The notes: a model not told the origin generated them from the letters alone. 64,000 bases of DNA from Oceanibaculum pacificum (GCF_001618175.1 NZ_LPXN01000094.1:1-64000), one strand, 5' to 3'; numbered from the stretch's first letter, positions 6,574 to 16,276 are shown. A program made the numbers and translations.

Positions 6574-7377
6574 ATGGACGACGCCATCTTCATTGTCGGC
6601 AAGCTGGCCTGGGGCGTGCTGGAGCCGGGCAGCCTGCTGCTGATCGGGCTGGCCGGCGGCCTGGCATGCCTGTTCCTAGGCCGGGTTCGACTGGGGCGGT
6701 GGTTTCTCGGCGCGGTGCTTTTAGTCGGGCTGGCGGTGACCATACTGCCGCTCGGCGAGTGGCTGCTGCGACCGCTGGAGGCGCGCCATGTCCCGCCATC
6801 GCCGCTGCCGGGCGCGATTGCCGGCATCATGCTGCTGGGCGGTGGCCTGGACCCGGCCCTGACCGCCCGGCGCGGCCCACCCGCGCTGACAGGGGCGGGC
6901 GACAGGATCGTCGCGACGGCGCTGCTGGCGCGGCACTACCCGGCGACGCCGATCCTGCTGCTGGGCGGCTCCGGCCGGATGCGCGAGCAGGTCTATCGCG
7001 AGGCGCCGGCGGTGGCCGCGCTGCTGGTCGCGCTGGGCACGGCGCCGGATCGGCTGGTCGCCGACGACAAGTCCCGCACAACGCGGGAAAATGCGGGCAG
7101 CGCCGCAGCGTTCGGGCTTGACGCGGGAACGCCGGACCGGCCCTGGCTGCTGGTCACCTCCGCCTGGCACATGCCGCGCGCCATGAACAGCTTCGCCGCC
7201 CTGAACGGGAGCATCCGGCCCTACCCGGTGGACTACCTGACCGACCCCACGGATAGCCATTGGTTTCCGGGCTTTACCGAAGGGTTATCGCTGCTCGGCC
7301 TGGCGATGAAGGAGTGGCTGGGCCTGGCCGCTTATGCCATTCTGCCGAGGCCTGGGGAATCGGCGGCCCGGCCCTAA
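6574..7377 (+). CDS. YdcF/ElyC-like DUF218 membrane protein
   Basis: A 267-residue protein with two N-terminal membrane helices (LLLIGLAGGLACLFLG and FLGAVLLVGLAVTILPLG) and a DUF218 domain. GIMLLGGGLDP opens the domain, ILLLGGSGRM is the glycine-rich loop, DKSRTTRENA matches the conserved family motif, and VTSAWHMPRAM follows. The related ElyC protein of E. coli influences peptidoglycan/lipid-carrier metabolism; the exact reaction is not settled. The ATG at 6574 has no strong ribosome-binding site; an upstream in-frame start would overlap the region leading into the tRNA. The gene heads a run of cell-envelope genes. Confidence 0.85.
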   Translation: MDDAIFIVGKLAWGVLEPGSLLLIGLAGGLACLFLGRVRLGRWFLGAVLLVGLAVTILPLGEWLLRPLEARHVPPSPLPGAIAGIMLLGGGLDPALTARRGPPALTGAGDRIVATALLARHYPATPILLLGGSGRMREQVYREAPAVAALLVALGTAPDRLVADDKSRTTRENAGSAAAFGLDAGTPDRPWLLVTSAWHMPRAMNSFAALNGSIRPYPVDYLTDPTDSHWFPGFTEGLSLLGLAMKEWLGLAAYAILPRPGESAARP

Positions 7378-7434
7378 AAAAGCCGCAAGCCTTGTCCATC
7401 CAAAAGGTTCATTGCCCCTATCAAAGAGAACGAC

Positions 7435-8496
7435 ATGCCGCATTGCCCCGCCGCCCGACTCACCATCCGCCTCCACCGGCCGATCCAGCCTGCAGCGTTA
7501 CGCGTCCGGCGGATGTTGATGGCGGGGCTCGTGGCGGCCGCCATGCTGGGGGGCATGATGGCGGGTAGTGCCCAGGCGAACGACCAGCCTTTCGCTGCCT
7601 GGCTGCAAGAATTGCGCGCCGAAGCCGTTCAGAAGGGCATCAAGCAAAGCACGCTGGATGCGGCGCTGACAGGCATCAAGCCGATCCCCCGGGTGATCGA
7701 GCTGGATCGCAAGCAGCCGGAATTCACCCTCACTTTCCAGCAATATATCGACCGCGTCGTGCCGCAGAGCCGGATCGACCGGGGCCGCGCGATGATGGCC
7801 GAGCACAAGGCGCTGCTGGAGCCGATCTCCGAGCGCTACGGGGTGCCGGCGCGGGTGATCGTGGCGCTGTGGGGCATCGAGACCGATTTCGGCCGGGTCA
7901 CCGGCAATTTCCCGGTCGTGGAGGCGCTCGCCACGCTGGCCTATGACGGCCGGAGAAGTGCCTTCTTCCGCAAGGAATTGATGGATGCGCTGACGATCCT
8001 GGATGAAGGCCATATCGCGCCCAAGGCGATGATCGGCTCCTGGGCCGGCGCGATGGGGCAGAACCAGTTCATGCCCTCCAGCTTCCGCGCCTATGCGGTG
8101 GATTACAGCGGCGACGGGCGGCGCGACATCTGGACCACCCAGCCGGATATCTTCGCCTCCATCGCCAATTACCTCTCGCGCGTCGGCTGGAAGAGCGATC
8201 AGACCTGGGGCCGCCCGGTGCGGCTGCCGAACGGCTTCGATGCCACGCTGGCGGCGCAGAAAACGGTGAAGCCGATCAGCGAATGGCAGGCGATGGGCGT
8301 GCGGCGCGCCAATGGCGGCGACCTGCCGACGCGCGACCTGCCGGCGATGATCGTGCAGCCGGGTGGCGCCGAAGGGCCGGCCTTCATGGTCTATGATAAT
8401 TTCGAGGCGATCTTGAAGTGGAATCGCTCGACCTATTTCGCGCTGGCGGCGGGCCGGCTGTCGGACGCCCTTGGCAATATCGACAGCGCCGAGTAA
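7435..8496 (+). CDS. Lytic murein transglycosylase (MltB/SltB family)
   Basis: A 353-residue periplasmic lytic transglycosylase that cleaves the MurNAc-GlcNAc bond to form 1,6-anhydro ends. The catalytic glutamate is Glu149 in WGIETDFG. AGAMGQNQFMPSSF, DYSGDGRRDIW and SIANYLSRVGW are the usual supporting motifs of the MltB fold. A C-terminal peptidoglycan-binding domain found in some relatives is absent. An N-terminal export sequence lies after a short basic lead (MLMAGLVAAAMLGGMMAGSAQA), with no lipobox cysteine, so it is probably soluble in the periplasm. A later ATG around residue 27 would give a more typical signal peptide. It precedes rlpA, another septal-wall lytic enzyme. Confidence 0.92.
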   Translation: MPHCPAARLTIRLHRPIQPAALRVRRMLMAGLVAAAMLGGMMAGSAQANDQPFAAWLQELRAEAVQKGIKQSTLDAALTGIKPIPRVIELDRKQPEFTLTFQQYIDRVVPQSRIDRGRAMMAEHKALLEPISERYGVPARVIVALWGIETDFGRVTGNFPVVEALATLAYDGRRSAFFRKELMDALTILDEGHIAPKAMIGSWAGAMGQNQFMPSSFRAYAVDYSGDGRRDIWTTQPDIFASIANYLSRVGWKSDQTWGRPVRLPNGFDATLAAQKTVKPISEWQAMGVRRANGGDLPTRDLPAMIVQPGGAEGPAFMVYDNFEAILKWNRSTYFALAAGRLSDALGNIDSAE

Positions 8497-8538
8497 GCTA
8501 CCAGATACAGCACGGGGGATAGGGTCTCATACAAGATA

Positions 8539-9528
8539 ATGCCTCGACGAACCGCACCACGGCGGCACTACCGCGCCATAACGCTGGTCGCCCTCGCCGG
8601 TTTAGCCCTGGGCGGCTGCGCCGAAACCCAGCTTGCTGCCCATACCGCCAAAGCGATTCAGGGGCCCGAGACCAAGACCCAGGGCTATTACAAGGTTGGC
8701 GATCCCTATCAGATCGGCGGGGTCTGGTACTATCCCGCACCGGATTATAATTACATCGAGACCGGCATCGCCTCCTGGTACGGCCCTGGTTTCAACGGCA
8801 AATTGACCGCCAATGGCGAGACCTACGACGAGAACGACCTGACGGCGGCCCACCGCACCCTGCCGCTGCCGAGCCTGGTGCGCGTCACCAATCTGGAGAA
8901 TGGCCGGGCGCTGACCGTGCGGATCAACGATCGCGGGCCTTTCGCGCATGGCCGCATCATCGATCTGTCGCGCCGCAGCGCGCAACTTCTCGGCATCGAG
9001 CAGAAAGGCACCGCCCAGGTCCGCGTCGAAATCCTCGCCGGCGAAAGTAGGCAGCTCGCGGAAGGCGCGCGCCGGGGCACGGTGATGGCCGCCGCCGATG
9101 TCGAGGGCCCGACCATCACCCCGTCGCCGCGCGGCGCGGTGGCGGTGGAGCGCCTGCCGACGACATCTGCGGCGACGCCGTCGTCCCGCCCGCCCATTAT
9201 CGCCGCCGCGCCGCAGCCGCCAGCACCGCCGCCGGTTCGCCAGCCGCTGGACGCCAGCCGCGCCGTTGACGGACAGGTTACCCAGCAAGCGCCGAATCCC
9301 GGCCGGCTGTTTATCCAGGCCGGCGCTTTCACCAATCGGGACAATGCATTGCGGCTGAGCGGCCAGCTCGGCCAGCTCGGTGTTTCCCAGGTCAGCGAGA
9401 CGCGGGTGGATGGTCAGGTTTTCTATCGCGTGCGGCTCGGGCCGGTCGCCTCGGTCAACGATGCCGATTATCTGCTGGAACGGGTGATCGGATCGGGCTA
9501 TCCCGGCGCGAAGGTCGTGGTGGACTGA
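8539..9528 (+). CDS. rlpA: RlpA-like septal lytic transglycosylase lipoprotein with SPOR domain
   Basis: A 329-residue lipoprotein with lipobox LGGC at Cys27. The double-psi beta-barrel RlpA domain spans roughly residues 75-165 (GIASWYGPGFNGKLTANGE, VRINDRGPF, IIDLSRRSAQLLG). A Pro/Ala-rich linker follows, then a C-terminal SPOR domain (FIQAGAFTNRDNALRLSGQL ... FYRVRLGPV) that binds denuded glycan at the division site. Length and domain order are normal. No good ribosome-binding site is visible before the ATG. The next gene is a D,D-carboxypeptidase, so the pair are both wall remodelling enzymes. Confidence 0.93.
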   Translation: MPRRTAPRRHYRAITLVALAGLALGGCAETQLAAHTAKAIQGPETKTQGYYKVGDPYQIGGVWYYPAPDYNYIETGIASWYGPGFNGKLTANGETYDENDLTAAHRTLPLPSLVRVTNLENGRALTVRINDRGPFAHGRIIDLSRRSAQLLGIEQKGTAQVRVEILAGESRQLAEGARRGTVMAAADVEGPTITPSPRGAVAVERLPTTSAATPSSRPPIIAAAPQPPAPPPVRQPLDASRAVDGQVTQQAPNPGRLFIQAGAFTNRDNALRLSGQLGQLGVSQVSETRVDGQVFYRVRLGPVASVNDADYLLERVIGSGYPGAKVVVD

Positions 9529-9643
9529 TTGGGATCGACAGCGCCGCCGATCCATATTTTCGGCCCAATCGGGGCCTAGGCTGACAGCAACATCGCCGGA
9601 TAGTCACCGGCAGCGGAACGCAGGTCCAAAAGGGAACGTCAAG

Positions 9644-10840
9644 GTGAGCAGCTTTCTTCCGTCGCGCCGGACCGGAATCGTCCGGGCTTTCCGTCCCGTC
9701 AGGGTCAAGGCGGCCGTGCGGGCCGCCGGCCTGGCGCTCGGTCTCGCGCTGGTGGCCCTGCCGGTCGCGGCGCAGAACATCGAGACCGCCGGCAAGCAGG
9801 CCATCATCATGGATTTCGACACCGGCACGGTGTTGCTGGAGAAGAACGCCGACGAATTGATGCCGCCGGCCTCCATGAGCAAGCTGATGACCGCCTATGC
9901 CGTCTTCAAGCGCCTGGAGGAAGGCAAGCTGCAATTGACCGATGAGCTGCCGGTCAGCGAGGAAGCCTGGCGCAAGGGCGGCTCGAAGATGTTCGTCGAG
10001 CTGAATTCCCGGGTGAAGGTCGAGGATCTGCTGCGCGGCGTCATCATCCAGTCGGGCAACGATGCCTGCATCGTGCTGGCGGAGGGGCTGGCCGGCTCCG
10101 AGGAGGCATTCGCCGACCGGATCACCGAGCTGGCGCGCGAGATCGGCCTGGAGCGCAGCGTGTTCCGCAACGCCACCGGCTGGCCCGACCCCGAACATCT
10201 GATGACCGCCCGCGAATTGGCGCTTCTGGCGCGCCGGCTGATCCTGGATTTCCCGCAGCACTACCATTATTACGCCGAGAAGGAATTCACCTATAACGGC
10301 ATCAAGCAGGGCAATCGCAACCCGCTGCTCTACAGCATGCCCGGCGCGGACGGGTTGAAGACCGGCCATACGGAAGCGTCGGGCTATGGCTTGACCGCCT
10401 CGGTCAAGCGGGGCGACCGCCGCCTGATCCTGGTGGTGAACGGCCTGCCCAGCATGAATTCCCGCGCGCAGGAGACGGCCCGCCTGATGGATTGGGCGTT
10501 CCGCGAGTTCGATAATTACAAGCTGTTCTCCGCCGGTGAGACCGTGGAGCAGGCCGAGGTCTGGCATGGCGAGCAGCCGCGCGTGCCGCTGGTGGCGACC
10601 AAGGAGATCAAGGCAACGCTGGCCCGCACCGCGCGCAAGGATATGGTGGTCAGCGTCACCTATGACGGCCCGATCGCGACGCCGGTGAAAAAGGGCGACC
10701 CCATCGCCATGCTGCGGGTCACGGCCCCCGGCGGCGTTTCCTCTGAATTTCCCCTGGTCGCCGGCGCGGATGTGGAGAAGCTGGGTGTGTTCGGCCGGAT
10801 GATGGCCACCGCCCGCTCCCTGGTGTTCGGACAGAACTGA
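9644..10840 (+). CDS. D-alanyl-D-alanine carboxypeptidase (PBP5/6-like, DacC family)
   Basis: A 398-residue penicillin-binding protein that trims the terminal D-Ala from peptidoglycan pentapeptides. Signal peptide region AAGLALGLALVALPVAAQ, active-site motif SMSK (77-80), then SGNDACI and LKTGHTEASG complete the three catalytic boxes. The C-terminal PBP5-associated beta domain begins around TVEQAEVW and ends with a short amphipathic anchor. It uses a GTG start at 9644, preceded by AAAAGGGA at 9628-9635. The stop codon directly abuts the start of tmk, which indicates one operon. Confidence 0.93.
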   Translation: MSSFLPSRRTGIVRAFRPVRVKAAVRAAGLALGLALVALPVAAQNIETAGKQAIIMDFDTGTVLLEKNADELMPPASMSKLMTAYAVFKRLEEGKLQLTDELPVSEEAWRKGGSKMFVELNSRVKVEDLLRGVIIQSGNDACIVLAEGLAGSEEAFADRITELAREIGLERSVFRNATGWPDPEHLMTARELALLARRLILDFPQHYHYYAEKEFTYNGIKQGNRNPLLYSMPGADGLKTGHTEASGYGLTASVKRGDRRLILVVNGLPSMNSRAQETARLMDWAFREFDNYKLFSAGETVEQAEVWHGEQPRVPLVATKEIKATLARTARKDMVVSVTYDGPIATPVKKGDPIAMLRVTAPGGVSSEFPLVAGADVEKLGVFGRMMATARSLVFGQN

Positions 10841-11497
10841 GTGAGCGGCCGCTTCATCACGCTAGAAGGCGGCGAGGGGGCCGGCAAATCGACCCAGATC
10901 GTCCGGCTCAAGGCGTGGCTGGAACAGACCGGGAAAAGCGTTGTCGCCACCCGGGAGCCCGGCGGCGCACCGGGGGCGGAGGCGATACGCGATCTTATCG
11001 TCAGCGGCGATATCGAGCGCTGGGACGCCATGGCCGAGGCGCTGCTGATGACCGCCGCGCGCCGCATGCATGTCGAGCAGCGCATCCGGCCGGCCCTGGC
11101 GCAGGGCGATTGGGTGGTGTGCGACCGGTTCTCCGATTCCACGCTGGCCTATCAGGGCTATGCACATGGTCTGGGGCGCGAAACTATCGAGCGATTGCAG
11201 CAACTTGCAATCGATGGCTTAAAGCCGGACCTGACATTGATCCTGGACGTACCGGTCGCCGTCGGCCTGGCCCGCGCCGCCGGCAGGGGCGGCAAGGAGG
11301 ACCGTTTCGAGCGCATGGGCATCGACTTCCATGAAAGGCTGCGGCAGGGCTTTTTGGAGATTGCCCGGCGCGAACCGCAACGCTGCGCGGTGCTGGATGC
11401 CACCGCCGACCCGGACAGCATTGCGGATGGCATTCGCCGTATCGTCGTCGAAAGGCTGGGGGCCGAAAGGTTGGGGGCCGAAAGGTTGGAGCCATGA
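10841..11497 (+). CDS. tmk: Thymidylate kinase
   Basis: Phosphorylates dTMP to dTDP. 218 residues; P-loop GGEGAGKST at 10-18, the DR(F/Y) motif CDRFSDSTLAYQG, and the LID-region RAAGRGGKEDRFE. The start is a GTG at 10841 immediately after the carboxypeptidase stop, and the stop overlaps the holB start (ATGA). Odd point: the last 15 residues are a five-residue repeat, ERLGAERLGAERLEP, made by a 15-base tandem DNA repeat, whose copy number probably varies between strains without harming the enzyme. Confidence 0.96.
   Translation: MSGRFITLEGGEGAGKSTQIVRLKAWLEQTGKSVVATREPGGAPGAEAIRDLIVSGDIERWDAMAEALLMTAARRMHVEQRIRPALAQGDWVVCDRFSDSTLAYQGYAHGLGRETIERLQQLAIDGLKPDLTLILDVPVAVGLARAAGRGGKEDRFERMGIDFHERLRQGFLEIARREPQRCAVLDATADPDSIADGIRRIVVERLGAERLGAERLEP
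11450..11493 (+). repeat. 15-bp tandem repeat at the 3' end of tmk
   Basis: Three units, 11450-11464, 11465-11479 and 11480-11493 (the last one base short), of the form GAAAGGYTGGGGGCC. They encode the repeated pentapeptide ERLGA at the Tmk C-terminus. The last unit touches the overlapping tmk stop/holB start, so slippage would alter the tail but keep the frame for whole units. Confidence 0.9.
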
Positions 11498-12597
11498 GCG
11501 TCAGCGACGACGAAGCCCGCGCCTGGCCCGCCCCACGGGATAACACGCTGCTGCTGGGCCATGACCAGGCGGAATCGGTTTTCCTGGCGGCCGCGCGCAG
11601 CGGCCGGTTGCCGCATGCCTGGCTGATCGCCGGGCCGGAGGGCATCGGCAAGGCGACGTTCGCCTATCGCGCCGCCCGTTTCATGCTGGCCGGCGGCCTG
11701 ACGTCCGAGAGCGGTCCCTCGCTGTTCGGCGAGGCTTCGGAGCCGGCAGGCATGGATGTCGATCCGCAGAGCAGCGTATTCCGCCGGGTGGCCGCCGCCA
11801 GCCATCCCGACCTGCTGACGGTCGAGCGCGGCTATAACGAGCGCACCAAGAAGGAACGCAGCGAAATTGTCGTCGAGGATGCCCGCTCGGTCGGAGAATT
11901 TCTTCATCTGACCGCCGGCGATGGCGGCTGGCGGATAGTGATTGTCGATTCGGTAGACGAGATGAATCGCAATGCCGCCAATGCGATACTGAAAACTCTT
12001 GAGGAGCCGCCGAAGAATGCCCTGCTGCTGCTGGTCAGCCACAGCCCGGGCCGGCTGCTGCCCACGATCCGCTCGCGCTGCCGGCTGCTGCGGATGCGGG
12101 CGCTCGACGATGCGGTGATGGGCGATTTGCTGACGCGCTATCTGCCGGAGGAGGGCGGCGAGAACCGGCTGCTGCTGTCCCGGCTGGGCGAGGGCAGCAT
12201 CGGCAAGGCGCTGGCGCTGTACCAGGCCGGCGGGCTGTCGCTGTATCGCGAGCTGGTGGCCCTGCTGGGCGATCTGCCGCGGCTGGAGGCGCGCAAGCTG
12301 CACGGCTTCGCCGGCAAATTCGAGCGCGCCGGCAACGAGACGGCGTTTGAGACCAGCATGACCCTGCTGGCCGATTGGATCGCCCGGCTGGTGCGCGCCG
12401 GCAGCCTGAACCAGCTTCCGCCGGCGATCCTGGCCGAGGAGGAGGAGACGGCGCGCCGTCTGCTGGCGCTGCATAGCCTTGATCGCTGGATGGAGCTATG
12501 GGAGAAAGTGCGGCACCTGACGGCCCGTACGGACGCGATCAACCTGGAACGCAAGCAGGTGGTGATCAACGCCTTCCTGGCGTTGCAGGCGTCCTGA
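11494..12597 (+). CDS. holB: DNA polymerase III subunit delta'
   Basis: A 367-residue clamp-loader subunit, a stator of the gamma/tau-delta-delta' ring that opens the sliding clamp. AAA+ P-loop region GPEGIGKAT at 47-55, the sensor segment LKTLEEPPKNALLLLVSH, then the SRC motif PTIRSRCRLLR. The zinc-finger cysteines of some delta' proteins are not seen in the insert where they would lie. It overlaps tmk by 4 bases and precedes metG; tmk-holB-metG is a widely conserved order. Confidence 0.93.
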   Translation: MSVSDDEARAWPAPRDNTLLLGHDQAESVFLAAARSGRLPHAWLIAGPEGIGKATFAYRAARFMLAGGLTSESGPSLFGEASEPAGMDVDPQSSVFRRVAAASHPDLLTVERGYNERTKKERSEIVVEDARSVGEFLHLTAGDGGWRIVIVDSVDEMNRNAANAILKTLEEPPKNALLLLVSHSPGRLLPTIRSRCRLLRMRALDDAVMGDLLTRYLPEEGGENRLLLSRLGEGSIGKALALYQAGGLSLYRELVALLGDLPRLEARKLHGFAGKFERAGNETAFETSMTLLADWIARLVRAGSLNQLPPAILAEEEETARRLLALHSLDRWMELWEKVRHLTARTDAINLERKQVVINAFLALQAS

Positions 12598-12624
12598 AGC
12601 ACCAGCGCTGGAGAAGAAGAGACC

Positions 12625-14208
12625 ATGTCGGGGTCCGACCGGAAGACCTTTTACATCACCACGGCCATTTCCTACCCGAATGGCGCGCCGCATATCGGCC
12701 ATGCCTATGAGGCCATCGCCAGCGACGTGATTGCGCGCTTCAAGCGGCTGGACGGCTATGACGTGATGTTCCTGACCGGCACCGACGAGCATGGTCAGAA
12801 GATGCAGCAGACTGCCGAGCGGCTGGGCAAGACACCGCGCGAACTGGCTGACGAGATGGCGCCGAAATTCCAGCAGATGGTGCGGCACCTCAACATCTCG
12901 AACGACGATTTCATCCGCACCACCGAACCTCGGCACTACGCCTCCGTGACCGAGCTGTGGGAGCGCATGAAGCATGCCGGCGACATCTATCTCGGCAAGT
13001 ATGGCGGCTGGTACTCGGTGCGCGACGAGGCCTATTTCGGTGAGGACGAGCTCACCACCCAGCCCGACGGCTCGAAGCTGGCGCCGACCGGCACGCCGGT
13101 CGAGTGGGTGGAGGAGGAGAGCTATTTCTTCAAGCTCTCCGCCTATCAGGACAAGCTGCTGGCCTATTACGAGGCGAACCCGACCTTCATCCAGCCCGAC
13201 ACACGGCGCAACGAGGTGGTCAGCTTCGTGAAGGCGGGGCTGAAGGATCTGTCGATCTCACGCACGACCTTCGATTGGGGCGTGCCGGTGCCGGGCGATC
13301 CCCGGCATGTCATGTATGTCTGGGTCGATGCGCTGACCAACTACATCACCGCGCTGGGCTATCCCGAGCGCGAGGCCGAGAGCTTCAAGAAATTCTGGCC
13401 GGCCGATGTGCATGTGATCGGCAAGGATATCGTGCGCTTTCATACCGTGTATTGGCCGGCTTTCCTGATGTCGGCCGATCTGCCGCTGCCCAAGCGGGTG
13501 TTCGGCCACGGCTTCCTGACCAACCGCGGCGAGAAGATGTCGAAGTCGGTCGGCAATGTGATCGACCCGATCGCCATGGCCGACACCTACGGCGTCGACC
13601 AGATCCGCTATTTCTTCTGCCGCGAGGTGCCGTTCGGCCAGGATGGCAGCTACAGCCACGAGGCGCTGGTCAATCGCAGCAATGCCGATCTGGCGAATGA
13701 TTTCGGCAATCTGGCGCAGCGCTCGCTATCGATGATCGCGAAGAATTGCGACGGGGTAGTGCCGCAGCCGGGTGATCTTTCGGATGCCGACAAGCTGATG
13801 CTGGACCAGACCGACGCGCTGCTGGGCGCGGTGCGCACCTCGATGGAGCGGCTGGATATCCACACCATGCTGGCGCAGGTCTGGGGCGTCATCGGCGAGG
13901 CCAACCGCTACTTCGCCGGCGAGGCCCCCTGGGCGCTGAAGAAGACCGATCCGAAGCGCATGGAGACCGTGCTCTATGTGACGGCCGAAGTGGTGCGCCA
14001 GGCCGCTATCCTCGCCCAGCCGGCGACGCCGAGCGCCGCCGCCCGGATCCTCGACAGCCTGGCGATTGCGCCCGAGGCGCGCGACTTCGCTCAATTGGGC
14101 GAAGCCGGCCGCCTGAAGCCGGGCACCGCCCTGCCGGCCCCGACCCCGGCCTTCCCGCGCTGGGTGGAGGAGGGCGAGGCCAGGGGCACGGGCAAGGGAG
14201 AGGCCTGA
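12625..14208 (+). CDS. metG: Methionyl-tRNA synthetase
   Basis: A 527-residue class I synthetase. HIGH motif at residues 23-26, KMSKS at 304-308, GTDEHGQKM for substrate binding, then the helical anticodon-binding domain. The compact length, with no zinc-binding knuckle cluster after the first Rossmann half and no C-terminal EMAP domain, fits the short alphaproteobacterial form. The start has AGAAGAAGAGA just upstream. Its stop overlaps the next start by one base (TGATG), so it is coupled to the TatD-family gene. Confidence 0.96.
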   Translation: MSGSDRKTFYITTAISYPNGAPHIGHAYEAIASDVIARFKRLDGYDVMFLTGTDEHGQKMQQTAERLGKTPRELADEMAPKFQQMVRHLNISNDDFIRTTEPRHYASVTELWERMKHAGDIYLGKYGGWYSVRDEAYFGEDELTTQPDGSKLAPTGTPVEWVEEESYFFKLSAYQDKLLAYYEANPTFIQPDTRRNEVVSFVKAGLKDLSISRTTFDWGVPVPGDPRHVMYVWVDALTNYITALGYPEREAESFKKFWPADVHVIGKDIVRFHTVYWPAFLMSADLPLPKRVFGHGFLTNRGEKMSKSVGNVIDPIAMADTYGVDQIRYFFCREVPFGQDGSYSHEALVNRSNADLANDFGNLAQRSLSMIAKNCDGVVPQPGDLSDADKLMLDQTDALLGAVRTSMERLDIHTMLAQVWGVIGEANRYFAGEAPWALKKTDPKRMETVLYVTAEVVRQAAILAQPATPSAAARILDSLAIAPEARDFAQLGEAGRLKPGTALPAPTPAFPRWVEEGEARGTGKGEA

Positions 14209-15002
14209 TGCTGGTCGACAGCCACTGCCATCTCGACTTCCCGGATTTCGCCGAGGAGCTGGACGAAGTCGTCGAGCGCGCCCGCAAGGCCGGCGTCGCC
14301 CGCATGGTGACGATCTGCACCAAGATCACCGAGTTCGAGCGGGTGCGGGGCATCGCCGAGCGCTATGACGATATCTACTGCACCGTCGGCATTCATCCGC
14401 ACGAGGCCGACAGCCAGCCGGAGACCGACGCAGCCCGACTAGTCGCCGCCGCGCAGCATCCCAAGGTGGTCGGGATCGGCGAGAGCGGGCTGGATTATTT
14501 CTACGAGCATAGCGGCCGGCTGGCCCAGCAGCGCAGCTTCCGCGCCCATATCAAGGCGGCGCGGCAGACCGGCCTGCCGCTGGTCGTTCATACCCGCGAC
14601 GCCGACGCGGATACGGTGGCCATCCTGCGGGAAGAGCATGCGGAAGGGGTATTCCCCGGTCTGATCCATTGCTTCAGCTCATCTCGCGAACTGGCTGAAA
14701 AATCGATAGAACTCGGTTTGTATATATCGCTGAGCGGGATCGTTACCTTCAAGAAGGCGGTGGAGCTGCAGGAAACCGTGCGGGCACTACCGCTCGACCG
14801 GCTGCTGGTGGAGACCGATTCGCCCTATCTGGCCCCGATTCCGCACCGGGGCAAGCGTAACGAGCCGGCCTTCGTCGCCCATACGGCCAAGATGGTGGCC
14901 GAGTTGAAGGGTATCAGCATGGCCGAGGTCGAGAAGGCCACGACAGAGAATTTCGCGCGCCTTTTCAAGAAGGTAGAGATGCCTTCCGCGCAAGCGGCGT
15001 AA
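14208..15002 (+). CDS. TatD-family metal-dependent deoxyribonuclease
   Basis: A 264-residue TIM-barrel hydrolase of the TatD/YcfH/YabD family. The metal ligands are visible in order: DSHCHLD at the N-terminus, TVGIHPHE, IGESGLDYF, LPLVVHTRDAD, IHCFSSS and ETDSPYLAP. The family acts as Mg-dependent DNase/exonuclease; the tatD name is historical and does not imply protein export. Its ATG overlaps the metG stop by one base, and a PhnP-like hydrolase follows 10 bases later. Confidence 0.94.
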   Translation: MLVDSHCHLDFPDFAEELDEVVERARKAGVARMVTICTKITEFERVRGIAERYDDIYCTVGIHPHEADSQPETDAARLVAAAQHPKVVGIGESGLDYFYEHSGRLAQQRSFRAHIKAARQTGLPLVVHTRDADADTVAILREEHAEGVFPGLIHCFSSSRELAEKSIELGLYISLSGIVTFKKAVELQETVRALPLDRLLVETDSPYLAPIPHRGKRNEPAFVAHTAKMVAELKGISMAEVEKATTENFARLFKKVEMPSAQAA

Positions 15003-15012
15003 GGGCGCTACC

Positions 15013-15789
15013 ATGAGGCTTACCGTCCTCGGCTGCGGTTCCTCGACCGGCGTGCCGGTGATCGGCGGCGGGTGGGGCGATTGCGACCCGACCAACCCGA
15101 AGAACCGCCGGCGGCGCGCCTCCATCCTGCTGCAGCATGCCGACACTACCTTGCTGGTCGACACCCCCCCGGACCTGCACGACCAGCTGGTCGATGCGGA
15201 AGTGCGGGATATCACGGCCATACTCTACACCCACGCCCATGCCGACCATCTGCACGGCATCGATGAGGTGAGGGGCATCAACCTGCTGGTGAACCGCTGG
15301 GTCGATTGCTATGCCGACGCCCCGACTCTGGCGGCGATCAACGCCCGTTTCGCCTATGTGTTCCGGCCGATCGAGAAGGACTACTTCTACAAACCCTGCC
15401 TGACTCCGCATGTGATAGACGGTCCCTTCACCGTCGGCGCTGTTCGGGTGACGCCGTTCGATCAGGATCATGGCTTTTCAAATAGCTTGGGTTTTCGGTT
15501 CGATATGCCGGACGGAACCAGCGCCGCCTATTCCACCGACGTGGTGACGCTGTCCGACGCCGCGCTGGAGCTTGTCGCCGGGGTGGATGTCTGGGTGGTC
15601 GACTGCCTGCGCTTCGAGCCGCACCCCACGCACTCCCACTTCGACCGCACGATGGGGTGGGTAGCGCGGGTGAAACCGGGCCGCGCCATCCTGCATCACA
15701 TGAACCATCAGGCGGATTATCAGGCCCTACTCGATGCTTGCCCGCCCGGAGTCGAACCGGGCTATGACGGCCTGATCGTGGACATCTGA
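15013..15789 (+). CDS. MBL-fold metallo-hydrolase, PhnP-like
   Basis: A 258-residue metallo-beta-lactamase-fold phosphodiesterase. It starts MRLTVLGCGSSTGVPVIGGG, has the metal-binding HAHADHLHGID motif, VDTPPDLHDQL before it, and further His ligands in FDQDHG and HHMNHQ. PhnP opens cyclic ribose phosphates, but members in this gene neighbourhood (after metG-tatD) have not, to my knowledge, been given a firm substrate. Length is complete and spacing to both neighbours is 10 bases or less, so it belongs to the tmk-metG operon. Confidence 0.88.
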   Translation: MRLTVLGCGSSTGVPVIGGGWGDCDPTNPKNRRRRASILLQHADTTLLVDTPPDLHDQLVDAEVRDITAILYTHAHADHLHGIDEVRGINLLVNRWVDCYADAPTLAAINARFAYVFRPIEKDYFYKPCLTPHVIDGPFTVGAVRVTPFDQDHGFSNSLGFRFDMPDGTSAAYSTDVVTLSDAALELVAGVDVWVVDCLRFEPHPTHSHFDRTMGWVARVKPGRAILHHMNHQADYQALLDACPPGVEPGYDGLIVDI

Positions 15790-15796
15790 GGAAAAA

Positions 15797-16276
15797 ATGG
15801 CCGAATCCGTACGTTTCGAGCGGTATGACCGGGTGATCGACACCGATCCGGCTCGGCTCGACCTCGACCTGCTGCATGGTTATTTCTCGGTCAGCGATCA
15901 GTGCTTCGGCCTGCCGCTGGAGACGCTGCGCCGGATGATCGCCGGCTCGATCAATTTCGGGCTGTATGAAAAGGACAGCCGGCAGATCGGCTATGGCCGG
16001 GTGGTCAGCGACCGCGCCGCCTTCGCCTATATCGGCGATGTCTTCCTGGTGGAAGAGGCGAGGGGGCAGGGGCTCGGCACCTGGCTGATCGACTGCATGA
16101 AGGCGCATCCGGAACTGCAGGGGCTGCGCCGCTGGATGCTGATGTGCGGCCCGCGTACGGTCGATCTGTATCGCCGCGCCGGCTTCCTCGACAATAGCGG
16201 GGCCGGCTATCTGATGCACATGACCGACAAGGACATTTACCGCCGCGCGCTGAGCGAGCCGCCTTCGAAATCCTGA
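15797..16276 (+). CDS. GNAT-family N-acetyltransferase
   Basis: A 159-residue GCN5-related acetyltransferase. The acetyl-CoA pyrophosphate loop is EARGQGLGTWLI, preceded by the AFAYIGDVFLV strand and followed by LYRRAGFLDN near the end. The substrate is unknown. The gene starts 7 bases after the PhnP-like gene and is the last of the rightward run. Its last 40 bases overlap the convergent lipoprotein esterase gene on the other strand. Confidence 0.88.
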   Translation: MAESVRFERYDRVIDTDPARLDLDLLHGYFSVSDQCFGLPLETLRRMIAGSINFGLYEKDSRQIGYGRVVSDRAAFAYIGDVFLVEEARGQGLGTWLIDCMKAHPELQGLRRWMLMCGPRTVDLYRRAGFLDNSGAGYLMHMTDKDIYRRALSEPPSKS

